Below, piece by piece: positions 1 to 7,913 of a DNA stretch of 46,771 bases. The stretch's first letter is position 1. Each line of letters begins with the position of its first letter. A program made the position numbers and the translations under genes. The DNA comes from FLUQ01 sp031550605. Its GTDB lineage: Bacteria > Desulfobacterota > Desulfovibrionia > Desulfovibrionales > Desulfovibrionaceae. The notes beneath the pieces were generated by a model, which saw nothing but the letters and a program-made list of their open reading frames with translations, was not told where the DNA came from and did not search any database. Location: assembly GCA_031550605.1 (NCBI GenBank), contig JAVBOK010000033.1, forward strand, positions 1 to 46,771. The letters run 5' to 3'.

Positions 1-312
1 GAGCTGCCGTTTACTCGTTGTGGTAAAATCCCGTGCGCTCACAATTTCATCTTCATAAATCACGGTCAGGATGGACAAGTTGCTTGTGGTCCATCCGGGG
101 GAATCATATACCCACTGATCCCTCCGCGCTTTGCTGTTGCCCGCGGAAACCTTGGGAGTTCCATATCGAGCCAGAACTTCCGCGCGAGTCGTCTGCCCAA
201 CAATTATATTGGCATCAACAGAGCGCTCCATCTCGAGTAGGTCAGCTTGAGAAACCATGGCGCATCCAGCAAGAAAAACAACCATCATAGCGATAGCGAA
301 CAAACGGTTCAT
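1..312 (-). CDS. BamE/OmlA-like small lipoprotein (3' end cut by window)
   Basis: The first 104 residues are visible; the gene runs leftward off the window, so no stop is seen. The start ATG follows an AGAGG-type ribosome site. Residues 1-17 form a short hydrophobic signal peptide ending in the lipobox LAGC, so Cys17 should be lipidated. The part after it contains IIVGQTTRAEVLARYGTP and, about 15 residues later, a WVYD strand. This pattern (a 'G-x-T-x-x-x-V-x-x-x-x-G-x-P' turn followed by a Trp-Tyr strand) is typical of SmpA/OmlA/BamE-like lipoproteins. Those are small outer-membrane-associated proteins, and only some of them belong to the BAM machine. The gene lies 35 bp downstream of the peptidoglycan-binding protein on the same strand and is probably co-transcribed with it. 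A role beyond envelope lipoprotein is not supported. Confidence 0.7.
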   Translation of the reverse strand, partial: MNRLFAIAMMVVFLAGCAMVSQADLLEMERSVDANIIVGQTTRAEVLARYGTPKVSAGNSKARRDQWVYDSPGWTTSNLSILTVIYEDEIVSARDFTTTSKRQL

Positions 313-347
313 GATAATTCCGACCTCTTCGTTTTAAAATTCGGCTT

Positions 348-758
348 TCATTTTCCGGCTGCATTCTGCTTCGCCGTGTATTCCTGTAGTGCCTGTGCAG
401 AGCGTGGCCCCCACACGCCGTCAATCGGGCCTGGGTTGTACCCCTGGTCGACCAAAAATTTCTGCACCAACATATTGAGCTGAGCCTGCTGCTGGGTCTG
501 CTGCTGTTGATACATCTGTTGACGTTGCATTTGCAGCATTCGCGCCTGCTCCATCATGAGCTGATTCTGTGTGAGTCTATTTAGTTCGGTCCCTGCATCA
601 AATGGTGAAATCAGCGGTTGTATCGGCTGCATTTGAACATTGGGTATGTGATAGCCCGGTGCTGGAGGTACGACGATATAGTAGTTGTTGCCCCAGCCAG
701 CCGCTTGGGCACTGACCGGCAATATCAACAATACCATGATGAGAATGATTTTTTTCAT
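348..758 (-). CDS. secreted peptidoglycan-binding-domain protein
   Basis: A 136-residue protein. The chosen ATG at 756-758 follows AGGAGAGGGGG; an upstream in-frame ATG would add nine residues ahead of a good signal peptide and has no such site. Residues 1-19 (MKKIILIMVLLILPVSAQA) are a Sec signal peptide. A Pro-rich stretch follows, then a Gln/Met-rich segment around residues 65-95 that is probably helical or coiled. The C-terminus (about residues 95-130) has QKFLVDQGYNPGPIDGVWG and ALQEYTA, the hallmark of a PG_binding_1 domain, which docks proteins to the cell wall. No catalytic domain is present. It precedes the lipoprotein gene on the same strand, so the two probably act together in the envelope. 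The exact role is unknown. Confidence 0.75.
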   Translation of the reverse strand: MKKIILIMVLLILPVSAQAAGWGNNYYIVVPPAPGYHIPNVQMQPIQPLISPFDAGTELNRLTQNQLMMEQARMLQMQRQQMYQQQQTQQQAQLNMLVQKFLVDQGYNPGPIDGVWGPRSAQALQEYTAKQNAAGK

Positions 759-921
759 GCCCCCTCTCCTTTCGTTAATGCCCATGGAGCGAACTATTGT
801 GACATGGCGCGAAGTTATTATGGCTTAATAGTTCATGTTTTATCCTTAAGTCAAGAACGATACAGCTCTAATGCGGCCAAAAAATCCCTTAAAGTTCGGT
901 CCAGTAAGAGGAGAAATCTTA

Positions 922-1260
922 ATGGAAACGAACTCTCAAGACGAAGAAGCCCTCAGGGCTTTGGGAAATAGAATACGGAACCTGCGGAGCGCCCAAGGGT
1001 TATCGCAGGCGCAACTGGCAGACAGCGCCGGGATGAGCGCACGTTACTTGGGCGAAGTGGAGGCGGGGAAAAGAAATGTCTCTTTCGGACGGCTCAACAC
1101 TTTAGCAAAGCGTCTCTCCGTCCCGCTGACAGAGCTTCTGGACTTTGAGGAACCGGAAGCCAAGGAGGCCGTTTTGAAGCAACTGAACTCATATCTGGCG
1201 GGCTTGCACCTCAACCAACTTCTGTTCATCCAGCGTGCGCTTCGGCAACTCATGCGCTAA
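922..1260 (+). CDS. XRE/Cro-type helix-turn-helix transcriptional regulator
   Basis: A 112-residue protein. The ATG at 922 is chosen because AGAGGAG lies 8 bases upstream; an earlier in-frame start would put this ribosome site inside the gene. Residues 10-66 form an HTH_3 (lambda-repressor/XRE) domain: LGNRIRNLRSAQGLSQAQLA followed by AGMSARYLGEVEAGKRNVS, with recognition helix around SARYLGEVEAG. Residues 70-112 are a short helical tail, probably for dimerisation. The gene is divergent from the peptidoglycan-binding protein and convergent with the HEPN gene, so it could control either neighbour or itself. Genes of this kind are common in mobile islands and defence loci. The target is not identifiable from sequence. 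Confidence 0.8.
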   Translation: METNSQDEEALRALGNRIRNLRSAQGLSQAQLADSAGMSARYLGEVEAGKRNVSFGRLNTLAKRLSVPLTELLDFEEPEAKEAVLKQLNSYLAGLHLNQLLFIQRALRQLMR

Positions 1261-1280
1261 ATATCTTTTTGCCTTTGAGC

Positions 1281-1312
1281 CTCCCTTACAAAAAGATGGG
1301 AGCGGTTTTTTT
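1281..1312 (+). terminator. candidate intrinsic terminator after the XRE gene
   Basis: A short stem CTCCC/GGGAG (1281-1285 with 1298-1302) with a 12-base loop is followed three bases later by seven T residues (1306-1312). The stem is only 5 bp, so the call is moderate. It sits between the convergent XRE and HEPN genes. Confidence 0.5.
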
Positions 1313-1328
1313 GATAGGAAGGAGGCTC

Positions 1329-2702
1329 TTACTGAGGCGGTGTGTACGCGATAGGAAAATTTCCATGAACCTTAATGTATTTAAGAATGTAATCTGTTTC
1401 AAATCCAAGACATACTAATATATTGTAATAACATATCATTTCAACTTTCCGTAGCAAACCATGAAAAACATCTGGCGATATAAAGTATGGCGTCGCATGG
1501 CTAATGCGATTTCGTATCTTAGAAATTCTATCAATAACTTCATCGGTGATATTAATTGCCTCTGCAAACTCCTTGTGTTCTCGCATCATGGACTTTATCT
1601 GTTCACCTGTATTAAGCATTTCATTCGCATCTGAAAACGACTTTTTGAATCTTTTTATCTGTCTGCTTTTAAGTGTTGTTTTTTCTGACATTATTCTATG
1701 AATGTCATCTTTTATTTCTTCTAGTAAATCATCCAAAAGATATTTTTCCTTATATCTATTTGAAAATATTTCAGTTATTCTAAATAATGATAAGAATTTT
1801 TCTTCATTATCTGAAAACGAAGTTGCCTTGACGTACATATTTAAAATATCCCATAGGTCAATTTCATCAGTAATGTTGTAGTTTACGATAAAATAAGAAA
1901 AAACATCATCGCTGATAGCGTCATCATCGTCATTGAATCTTGTATTTCGTCTTAGCTTGAATACAAATTTTTCACTCTGTACGTATGATGAATTGGGAAA
2001 ATATAAAAACATATTGCTACCATCGCACGTTACCTGCACCGATGTGTAGTTTATATGGCTTCCTTTTAGCACGCTCAGAAAAGACCTATATGCGTGCAGA
2101 AATTGCAGAGCCTCTTCAATATGCATCTCGTGGTTAGGGATGTAATTGCTATATGGCACTATTTTTTTAATAAGTTCTGTACTGCTCATCGAGGAATGTT
2201 TGCGATAGGATATTGAAAATTTTCCATAATCGCCAACAGAAACACCTACTTCATTCCATGGGAAAGATTCCTCAACATCTTTATGCAGGACACGATACTG
2301 CGTTTTTGTATCCCCTATAAACATTAGGTCAGAATCCGTGCGGGTTCGTATTTCAGAAATCCATTTTGAGGGGCTCTCGCTCCCAAGGACAATGACTTCT
2401 GCGACATACTCTGCCTTGTTTATGGTGTCTTTGCTTGTCCACCTTGAAAGACGCAAGTTGTAAGCGAAGAAGCTACCATCATAGCTATGTGCAATATCAA
2501 AATCACCTTTGAGTTCGCACATATTTTCCCACGGCAAGGACGTGGATGACGAGGTGAGAACGAGACGAATCTCCTCTGGGGAAAGCCGCAGTTCACATTC
2601 TACAAAGTCAAATTGATTATTCTTTGCATCGTAAAACCTCGCCCGCCCTTCAAAGCGATAGCTTTCGGCAAGGTTGATAACTAGCTTTTGGCGTTTCCGC
2701 AT
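1329..2702 (-). CDS. HEPN-domain protein, ApeA-like (candidate defence RNase)
   Basis: A 457-residue cytoplasmic protein with no signal peptide or membrane segment. The start ATG follows GAGG at 5-base spacing. The first 170 residues are beta-rich (for example FDFVECELRLSPEEIRLVL and AEYVAEVIVLG). Residues 280-440 are helical and contain RNRISH at 397-402, an R-x4-H motif that is the catalytic signature of HEPN ribonucleases. A beta-rich N-terminal domain followed by a C-terminal HEPN domain is the layout of ApeA-type anti-phage proteins. The family assignment is by architecture and motif, not by alignment. The gene is visibly richer in A+T than everything to its right and uses AT-ended codons, which suggests acquisition by transfer. 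It lies between an XRE regulator and tRNA-Asn. It could instead be a HEPN protein without nuclease activity. Confidence 0.6.
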   Translation of the reverse strand: MRKRQKLVINLAESYRFEGRARFYDAKNNQFDFVECELRLSPEEIRLVLTSSSTSLPWENMCELKGDFDIAHSYDGSFFAYNLRLSRWTSKDTINKAEYVAEVIVLGSESPSKWISEIRTRTDSDLMFIGDTKTQYRVLHKDVEESFPWNEVGVSVGDYGKFSISYRKHSSMSSTELIKKIVPYSNYIPNHEMHIEEALQFLHAYRSFLSVLKGSHINYTSVQVTCDGSNMFLYFPNSSYVQSEKFVFKLRRNTRFNDDDDAISDDVFSYFIVNYNITDEIDLWDILNMYVKATSFSDNEEKFLSLFRITEIFSNRYKEKYLLDDLLEEIKDDIHRIMSEKTTLKSRQIKRFKKSFSDANEMLNTGEQIKSMMREHKEFAEAINITDEVIDRISKIRNRISHATPYFISPDVFHGLLRKVEMICYYNILVCLGFETDYILKYIKVHGNFPIAYTPPQ

Positions 2703-2785
2703 TTCAACCTCGAGTTGGGGTTTCTCATTTTAGAAGTCCTCCCACATACCGGCACCCTATCACATGTACCCTCCTTTTTCTCCCC

Positions 2786-2806
2786 GTGGGTACCCGGTGG
2801 GTACCC
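2786..2806. repeat. tandem GTGGGTACCC direct repeat
   Basis: The 10-mer GTGGGTACCC occurs at 2786-2795 and again at 2797-2806, a period of 11 bp (one helical turn). Each copy contains the palindrome GGGTACCC. It lies 84 bp upstream of the HEPN start codon and next to the tRNA-Asn terminator. It could be an operator for two dimers on one DNA face; this is inference. Confidence 0.6.
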
Positions 2807-2809
2807 AAA

Positions 2810-2843
2810 GAAAAAGGCTCTTACAGATTTTTCTGTAAGAGCC
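2810..2843 (-). terminator. strong intrinsic terminator of tRNA-Asn
   Basis: A perfect 12-bp stem (2816-2827 paired with 2832-2843, loop of four bases) is followed on the minus strand by a T run (A residues at 2811-2815 on the plus strand). It starts 10 bases past the tRNA-Asn 3' end, so it ends that transcript. Confidence 0.9.
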
Positions 2844-2852
2844 TGATTTTTC

Positions 2853-2928
2853 TGGCTCCCCGGGACGGGGTTGAACCGCCGACCTAGTGATTAACAGTCA
2901 CCCGCTCTGCCGATTGAGCTACCGGGGA
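2853..2928 (-). tRNA. tRNA-Asn (GUU)
   Basis: A 76-nt cloverleaf read on the minus strand. The acceptor stem TCCCCGG pairs with CCGGGGA, followed by discriminator G and an encoded CCA. The anticodon loop is CTGTTAA, giving anticodon GUU. The D loop (AATCGGCAGA) and T arm (GGTTCAACC) are normal. It marks the boundary between the AT-rich left end and the GC-rich chromosome, so it may have served as an integration site, though no integrase or duplicated tRNA end is visible. Confidence 0.97.
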
Positions 2929-2955
2929 AGGTGGCGCGAAATCTCACGCGAGGTG

Positions 2956-2985
2956 TATATATGTGAAAGAGCGCCTTTTCGTCAA
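2956..2985 (-). promoter_or_regulatory. sigma-70-type promoter of tRNA-Asn
   Basis: On the minus strand, TTGACG (2980-2985) and TATATA (2956-2961) are separated by 18 bp. The tRNA starts 28 bases downstream of the -10 box. No other gene lies between. Confidence 0.65.
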
Positions 2986-3037
2986 CTGCAAATAGCGACT
3001 TGGCGTATTTTCCGGCCGGAACGGCCTGCCGCCTGCC

Positions 3038-3964
3038 TTACATGCCGTTCAGGATGTCCAGTTTGGCACGGATGCTGGCCACGGAAGAAGCCACCGCTTT
3101 TTTCTCCTCTTCGTTCAGTTCCAGTTCGATCACCTCTTCCACGCCTTTGGCGCCCAGACGCGCCGGGGCGCACATGTACATGTCCGTGGCCCCGTACTGG
3201 CCGGCCAGGTACACCGAGCAGGGCAGGATGCTGTGGCTGTCGGTCAGCAGGGCTTCGGCCATGGTCGCCGTGGCGATGCCGGGTCCGTAATAGGCGGAAA
3301 AACCCAGCAGGGACACCACGGCGGCCCCGCCGCCGGCCGTATCCTGGGCGATTTTCGCCAGTTTTTCCCCGGAAAGGAAATTGGGAGCGGGCACGCCGCA
3401 GACAGTGGCCAGCCGGGTCAGCGCTACCATGGAATCGCCGTGCTCGCCCAGCACGATGGCGTCGATGGTGTGCGGGACCACGCCCACTTCCTGCGCCATG
3501 TAATAGCGCAAACGCGAGGCGTCCAGCATGCCGGAAAGCCCGATCACCCTGTGCGGGGCGAAACCGCTGGCCTTGTACGCCACCTGGCACATGACGTCCA
3601 GGGGGTTGGTCACCACCACCAACAACGCGTCGGGCGACTGTTCCACCGCGGCCCTGACCACCTGGCTGACCACCGCATAGTTGGTCTTCACCAGGTCGTC
3701 GCGGCTCATGCCCGGCTTGCGGGCGACGCCGGCCGTCACGATGATCAGGTCGGAACCGGCCGTATCCGCGTAATTGCCCGTGCCGACGACATGGCAGTTA
3801 TGATTTTGCAGCGATGCCGCCTGCATCAGGTCCAGGGCCTTGCCCTTGGCCGTATTTTCAACCACGTCCAGCAGGACCACGTCGCCCAGCTTTTTGACCA
3901 GGCAAAACTGCGCAACCGTGGCGCCCACATTTCCCGCGCCCAGCACCGTAATTTTCTTTCGCAT
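3038..3964 (-). CDS. mdh: malate dehydrogenase (LDH-like family)
   Basis: A 308-residue cytoplasmic enzyme that interconverts malate and oxaloacetate with NAD(H). The Rossmann fold opens with TVLGAGNVGAT (residues 6-16), and Asp33 in LLDVVE binds the NAD ribose, so NAD rather than NADP is expected. The substrate loop ARKPGMSR has Arg82 and Arg88; Arg82 sits where lactate dehydrogenases have Gln, favouring malate. VTNPLDV (118-124), Arg152 and the catalytic His175 in VLGEHGDS complete the active site. The length is normal for the tetrameric LDH-like malate dehydrogenases. The gene stands alone, with no same-strand partner close enough to be an operon; tRNA-Asn, downstream, has its own promoter. 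Confidence 0.95.
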   Translation of the reverse strand: MRKKITVLGAGNVGATVAQFCLVKKLGDVVLLDVVENTAKGKALDLMQAASLQNHNCHVVGTGNYADTAGSDLIIVTAGVARKPGMSRDDLVKTNYAVVSQVVRAAVEQSPDALLVVVTNPLDVMCQVAYKASGFAPHRVIGLSGMLDASRLRYYMAQEVGVVPHTIDAIVLGEHGDSMVALTRLATVCGVPAPNFLSGEKLAKIAQDTAGGGAAVVSLLGFSAYYGPGIATATMAEALLTDSHSILPCSVYLAGQYGATDMYMCAPARLGAKGVEEVIELELNEEEKKAVASSVASIRAKLDILNGM

Positions 3965-4246
3965 GAAAATCCTCCGAAGATGACATCATCAACAGGGCCT
4001 TCCGGCCCTTTTCCGCCGCTAGAAAGTCCACGTCCCAACCATGCGCGCAGCGACGGACAAAGCCGCCGCGCCTGTTCGCCGGCAACGATCCGAGGGCGGA
4101 CCCTTGCGCGCACGGCACGTGCGAAACAGCGAGGCAATGCCCGGCATTGCCGCTGCCGTGAAACCCGCATGCCGAACCGACAATTCTCTATGCTAATTTT
4201 TTCACAAGGGAAAGTCCTTTTTTTCACAAGTCTGTCAAAAACGCAG
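3965..4246. other. intergenic region upstream of mdh
   Basis: About 280 bp without a credible gene, separating mdh from the M48 protease. It should carry the mdh promoter, but no convincing -35/-10 pair was found. A GGCAATGCC/GGCATTGCC hairpin lies near 4133-4151, and a 22-bp-spaced direct repeat lies near the right end. Confidence 0.6.
4197..4230 (-). repeat. two CTTGTGAAAAAA direct repeats upstream of mdh
   Basis: Read on the minus strand, CTTGTGAAAAAA occurs at 4230-4219 and 4208-4197, spaced by 22 bp (two helical turns). The half-site TTGTGAA resembles one half of Rex-type redox repressor operators. The second halves are poor, so this is only a candidate operator for mdh. Confidence 0.45.
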
Positions 4247-4280
4247 ATAAACCCCGGCTGCCAAGGCTGCCGGGGTTTAT
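4247..4280 (-). terminator. terminator of the M48 protease gene
   Basis: A perfect 12-bp stem (ATAAACCCCGGC at 4247-4258 with its complement at 4269-4280). On the minus strand it is followed by CTGCG and then TTTTT. It starts 20 bases after the protease stop codon. The T run is slightly displaced. Confidence 0.75.
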
Positions 4281-4300
4281 AACCGGAAATATTCGAGCGT

Positions 4301-5041
4301 TTACTTGCCGCTTTTGATCATGTCCGCGATCTTCCGGGCGCGGTCGCCGGAATTGGGATGACTGGACATGGCCCCGCCGCTGGCGCCCAGTTTGTCCAGC
4401 TTTTGCAAGGCGGACACGGCGGCCTTGGCGTCAATCTTGTATTTCTTCATCAGCTGATAGCCGTACGCGTCGGATTCCAGTTCCGCGGACTGCGAAAATT
4501 GGGCGTTGAGCACCTGATGCAGCAAATCGCCGAGCTGCGAGTTGGTCAGGGCGGCGGCAGCTCCGCTGGTGGCTCCGGCGGCCTTGATCGCGCCGGAAGA
4601 GCCATAGGCCATGCGCACCTTGCTCAAGCTGTGCCCGCATTTCACGTGGCCGATTTCATGGCCGACAACGAAAATAAGCTCGTTGTCGGTCATCAGATCC
4701 ATCAGGCCGGAATAGACGCGGATGGAACCGTCGGCCGTGGCGTTGGCATTGATGTCCCTGGCAATGTAGGCTCTGAAGTTGAGACTCAAGCCGTCTTCAT
4801 TCTTGAAGCGATTGGTCAGACGGGCCAGACGGGCGCCATACTTGTCTTTGGGGTCGGCAACCTTGTTTTCTCTGTCGCCTTCCGCACGCATCTGCCGGGA
4901 AAGTTGAATCAGATCCGCATCGCTGACGGTGGCGGCGGTCACCAGATCGGATGCCGCGGAGCCGGCCTGACCGCCGACGCATCCGCCCATGGCAAGCAGA
5001 ACAACGCAGATGAGCGAAAAAAGGCTTGTTTTTTTTGCCAT
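4301..5041 (-). CDS. M48-family zinc metalloprotease lipoprotein (LoiP/YggG-like)
   Basis: A 246-residue envelope protease. The ATG at 5039-5041 follows GGAGGG and begins a signal peptide; an upstream in-frame start would add 38 residues with no signal character. The signal ends at MGGC, so Cys21 is probably lipidated, although the -3 Met is unusual. The catalytic zinc motif HEIGH is at 128-132. The third ligand is in ELESDAYG (about Glu189). This layout matches subfamily M48C, periplasmic or outer-membrane proteases involved in envelope quality control. A Gly/Ala-rich segment (150-166) follows the active site and there are no transmembrane helices beyond the signal. The gene is followed by its own terminator and is probably separate from the ABC transporter upstream. 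Confidence 0.88.
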   Translation of the reverse strand: MAKKTSLFSLICVVLLAMGGCVGGQAGSAASDLVTAATVSDADLIQLSRQMRAEGDRENKVADPKDKYGARLARLTNRFKNEDGLSLNFRAYIARDINANATADGSIRVYSGLMDLMTDNELIFVVGHEIGHVKCGHSLSKVRMAYGSSGAIKAAGATSGAAAALTNSQLGDLLHQVLNAQFSQSAELESDAYGYQLMKKYKIDAKAAVSALQKLDKLGASGGAMSSHPNSGDRARKIADMIKSGK

Positions 5042-5141
5042 TATACCCTCCAAGTGGCACGTAGTTTCACTGCGCAACGCGCAAAAGAGTCCCCACCTAT
5101 CTGCGAAAACGCACGCAGTGTCAACCCGTAACGAGGGGTAT

Positions 5142-6206
5142 CTATTCCGACGCATACCATAACGGTCGCAGGAAACGGATATTGCAGGCGTCGCCCTTGT
5201 CCGGACCGGGGCTGCGCCGGCCTTTCTGGATGCGCAGGTTCTGGCCGCCGACTTGTACTTGATAGTCGATAATCTCGCCCAGAAACGACTTGCGGGTCAC
5301 GGTGGCGGCAAGGCCCCCTTCGGAAACAAAATCGATCTCCGACGGGCGGCTGGCCAGAGAAAAACGCTGCCCGGCCAGTTCCGGCGGCGGCGCGGCATCA
5401 GCGGGCAGCAGACAGCCGCGGCCGTCCGGCTCGCGGGTTCTCAGGGCGCCTTCCTGCCCTTCCACATCCAGAAAATTCGACAGGCCGATAAAACTGAATA
5501 CGAACTTGTTGGCCGGCCGGGTATAGACGTTCAACGGCGTGTCGATCTGCTGCACCACGCCCAGTTTCATGACCAGAATGCGGTCCGACAAAGCCATGGC
5601 CTCGGCCTGGTCATGGGTCACGTAGATGATGGAAAAACCGTATTTGCGCTGCAGATCTTTGATTTCAAAACGCATTTCTTCCCGCAAATGCGGATCCAGA
5701 CTGGAAAGAGGTTCGTCCAGCAGCATCACGTCCGGGTTGATGGCCAGGGCTCTGGCCAAAGCCACCCGCTGCTTGCCGCCGCCGGACAGGTCTTCGGGGC
5801 TTTTTTGCGCCACCCCGGTCAGGTTGGTGGAATGCAGCGCATCCTTCGTGCGCCGCTCTATCTCGGCGGCGGACAGGCGCCTGATACGCAGGGGAAAGGC
5901 CACGTTCTCGTACACCGAAAGGTGCGGCCACACGGCGAAAGCCTGAAAAACCATGCCGAAATCGCGCTTTTCCGGCGGCAGATAAAAGCCGCTTTTTTTG
6001 GACGAAAGCAGCCGGTCGCCCACATGGATTTCGCCGTCGTCCAGATCCTCAAACCCGGCCACCATGCGCAGGGTGGTCGTCTTGCCGCAGCCGGACGGGC
6101 CGAGCATGGAAAAACACTCGCCCCGGCCTATCTCCAGGTTCAGCTTGTCCACGGCCGTGACCGCGCCGAAACGCTTGGTGACGTCAATAAGTCTCACGTA
6201 CGACAT
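5142..6206 (-). CDS. ABC importer ATPase 1 (AfuC/FbpC/PotA type)
   Basis: A 354-residue ATPase that powers the adjacent importer from the cytoplasmic face. Walker A is GPSGCGKTT (36-44), the Q loop is MVFQAFAVWPH, Walker B is VMLLDEP, the D loop is SSLD and the switch His is in YVTHDQAEA. The C-terminal 110 residues form a TOBE-type domain, as in iron, thiamine and phosphonate importers. The signature motif reads LSGGGKQR instead of LSGGQQQR, which changes the conserved Gln to Gly. It starts 6 bp after the permease stop and ends the operon. The sister gene at 7910-9016 has an intact signature. Either the two ATPases pair with the one permease or this one is partly redundant. The substrate is unknown. 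Confidence 0.9.
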   Translation of the reverse strand: MSYVRLIDVTKRFGAVTAVDKLNLEIGRGECFSMLGPSGCGKTTTLRMVAGFEDLDDGEIHVGDRLLSSKKSGFYLPPEKRDFGMVFQAFAVWPHLSVYENVAFPLRIRRLSAAEIERRTKDALHSTNLTGVAQKSPEDLSGGGKQRVALARALAINPDVMLLDEPLSSLDPHLREEMRFEIKDLQRKYGFSIIYVTHDQAEAMALSDRILVMKLGVVQQIDTPLNVYTRPANKFVFSFIGLSNFLDVEGQEGALRTREPDGRGCLLPADAAPPPELAGQRFSLASRPSEIDFVSEGGLAATVTRKSFLGEIIDYQVQVGGQNLRIQKGRRSPGPDKGDACNIRFLRPLWYASE

Positions 6207-6212
6207 GGCCGG

Positions 6213-7913
6213 CTACCCCTTCTTGGTCTTGGCGATAAAACGGTTGATCGTGGTGTCGCCGATGATGATAAGGATCAGGGCGACCCCGGCCAGCGCGGCG
6301 GAAACCACGGTCTCGCCGTCTTCGTTCAGGGTGTAGATGGCCACCCCGATGGTGCGGGTGGTGGGCGCGTACAACATGATGGACACGGTCAATTCGCGCA
6401 GGGACGGCAGAAAAATCAGGAAAAAGGCCGCCAGCATGCCCGGCCGCACCAGGGGCAGCACGATGTCGCGCAGGGCCTGCCACATGCTGGCCCCGCAGGC
6501 GCGGGCCGCTTCAACCAGCGAATCGTGCACCTGTTCCAGGGCCGCCGAGTTGGCTTTGAGTGAAAAGGCCATGTAGCGGGCGATATAGGCCACCAGGATG
6601 ATCCATACCGTATTGTAGAGGTTGACGCCGAACTTGCCGCTCCAGGCCAGGATCACGCCCAGCGCGATGACGGAACCGGGCACGGAAAAGGGCAGCATGC
6701 CCAGAAATTCCAGAATGCCTTTGCCGCGCACCTTCATTTTGACGATGACGTAAGAGATCATGACCCCCGCGAACATGGTGATCAGCGCGGCGGAAAGGCC
6801 CAGGGTCACACTGTTGAAGATGGCGTCGCGGGTGAGTTTGTGCTCGAACAGGATAAAGCGGTAATTTTCCAGCGAGAGGTTTTCCCAGGTAAAGGGCAGA
6901 CCGTAGGTTTTCAGCCCGCCCACCAGAAAGATGACCACCGTGGGCAGCACAATGGTGAAGCCGATGTAGGCCACGCAAAAGACCAGCAGGGGGATGCGCA
7001 GGCCGCGCAGCTTCAGTTCCATGGGCCGGAAGCTCTTGCCCGCGATGATCTGGTAGCGGCCTTTGCCCAGAACCTTGTTCTGCAGCCAGATGATGAAGGC
7101 CGCGGACACCACCAGCACCGTGGCCAGCACCGTGCCTGTGCGGATGGAGTCGAAGCTGCCCGCGCTCTGGTGGATGCGTTCGTAAATCAGAGTCGGAATG
7201 TTGAAAATGCCGTTTTCGATGCCCAGCACCGCCACGGTGCCGAAATGGGCCATGGAATAGAGCATGATCAGCAGCGCCCCGGACAGGATGCTGGGCAGCA
7301 CCAGGGGGATGGTGATCTTGCGGGTGATGGTGAACAGCCCCGCCCCGGAAATGCGCGCCGATTCCTCCAGAGTCGGGTCCATGCGCTCCAGCGCGCCGCA
7401 GACCTGAATGAAAACAAAGGGGACCAGGTACATCACCTCCACCAGGATGATGCCCAGATAGCTGTAAATATTGAAAATCGGATTTTCAAAGCCCAGGGTG
7501 TCCATGAAAAAACGGTTGATGTATCCGGCTCTGGGAGACAGCAGCATCTTCCAGGCCAGGGCGCCGATGAACGAGGGCAGCATGAAGGGCACCAAAAACA
7601 TGGCCTTCATGAACCGCTTGTACGGCAGGTCGGTGCGGGTCACCAGCCAGGCGAAGAAGGTGCCCACCGTGGTGCTGCCCACGGTGGTGCCGCAGGCGAT
7701 GATGATGGAATTGAGCAGCGCCTGGTAGGTGTCCGGTTCGCTGAGCACCTTGACCACGTCGGTCAGGTTGAATTCGCCCTTGCCCCAGAAGGCGTTGAAC
7801 AGAATGAGCAGAACCGGCACCGCCACCACGACCACCAGAATGGCGATGGACAAAAACAGAATGACATGCGCGACGCCGAAACCGCCGCCCGTTTTGCGCA
7901 GTTGCCCGGTCAT
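6213..7913 (-). CDS. ABC importer fused permease (AfuB/FbpB type)
   Basis: A 566-residue inner-membrane protein with about 12 hydrophobic helices in two homologous halves. Each half carries a BPD_transp_1 EAA loop that docks the ATPase: EESARISGAGLF in the first half and VEAARACGASMWQALRDIVL in the second. A fusion of both permease domains in one chain is the norm for ferric (AfuB/FbpB), thiamine (ThiP) and phosphonate importers. The start overlaps the stop of the upstream ATPase gene by ATGA, and the downstream ATPase begins 6 bp after its stop, so translation is coupled. The substrate cannot be told from the permease. Confidence 0.92.
   Translation of the reverse strand: MTGQLRKTGGGFGVAHVILFLSIAILVVVVAVPVLLILFNAFWGKGEFNLTDVVKVLSEPDTYQALLNSIIIACGTTVGSTTVGTFFAWLVTRTDLPYKRFMKAMFLVPFMLPSFIGALAWKMLLSPRAGYINRFFMDTLGFENPIFNIYSYLGIILVEVMYLVPFVFIQVCGALERMDPTLEESARISGAGLFTITRKITIPLVLPSILSGALLIMLYSMAHFGTVAVLGIENGIFNIPTLIYERIHQSAGSFDSIRTGTVLATVLVVSAAFIIWLQNKVLGKGRYQIIAGKSFRPMELKLRGLRIPLLVFCVAYIGFTIVLPTVVIFLVGGLKTYGLPFTWENLSLENYRFILFEHKLTRDAIFNSVTLGLSAALITMFAGVMISYVIVKMKVRGKGILEFLGMLPFSVPGSVIALGVILAWSGKFGVNLYNTVWIILVAYIARYMAFSLKANSAALEQVHDSLVEAARACGASMWQALRDIVLPLVRPGMLAAFFLIFLPSLRELTVSIMLYAPTTRTIGVAIYTLNEDGETVVSAALAGVALILIIIGDTTINRFIAKTKKG

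Noticed and set aside
2853..2928. tRNA-Asn as an attachment site with a duplicated 3' end
   Set aside because: No second copy of the tRNA 3' end and no integrase are visible in the window, so integration is only suggested by composition.
3233..4282. A 349-residue plus-strand frame over mdh
   Set aside because: Antisense to a clearly identified malate dehydrogenase, no ribosome site or known domain.
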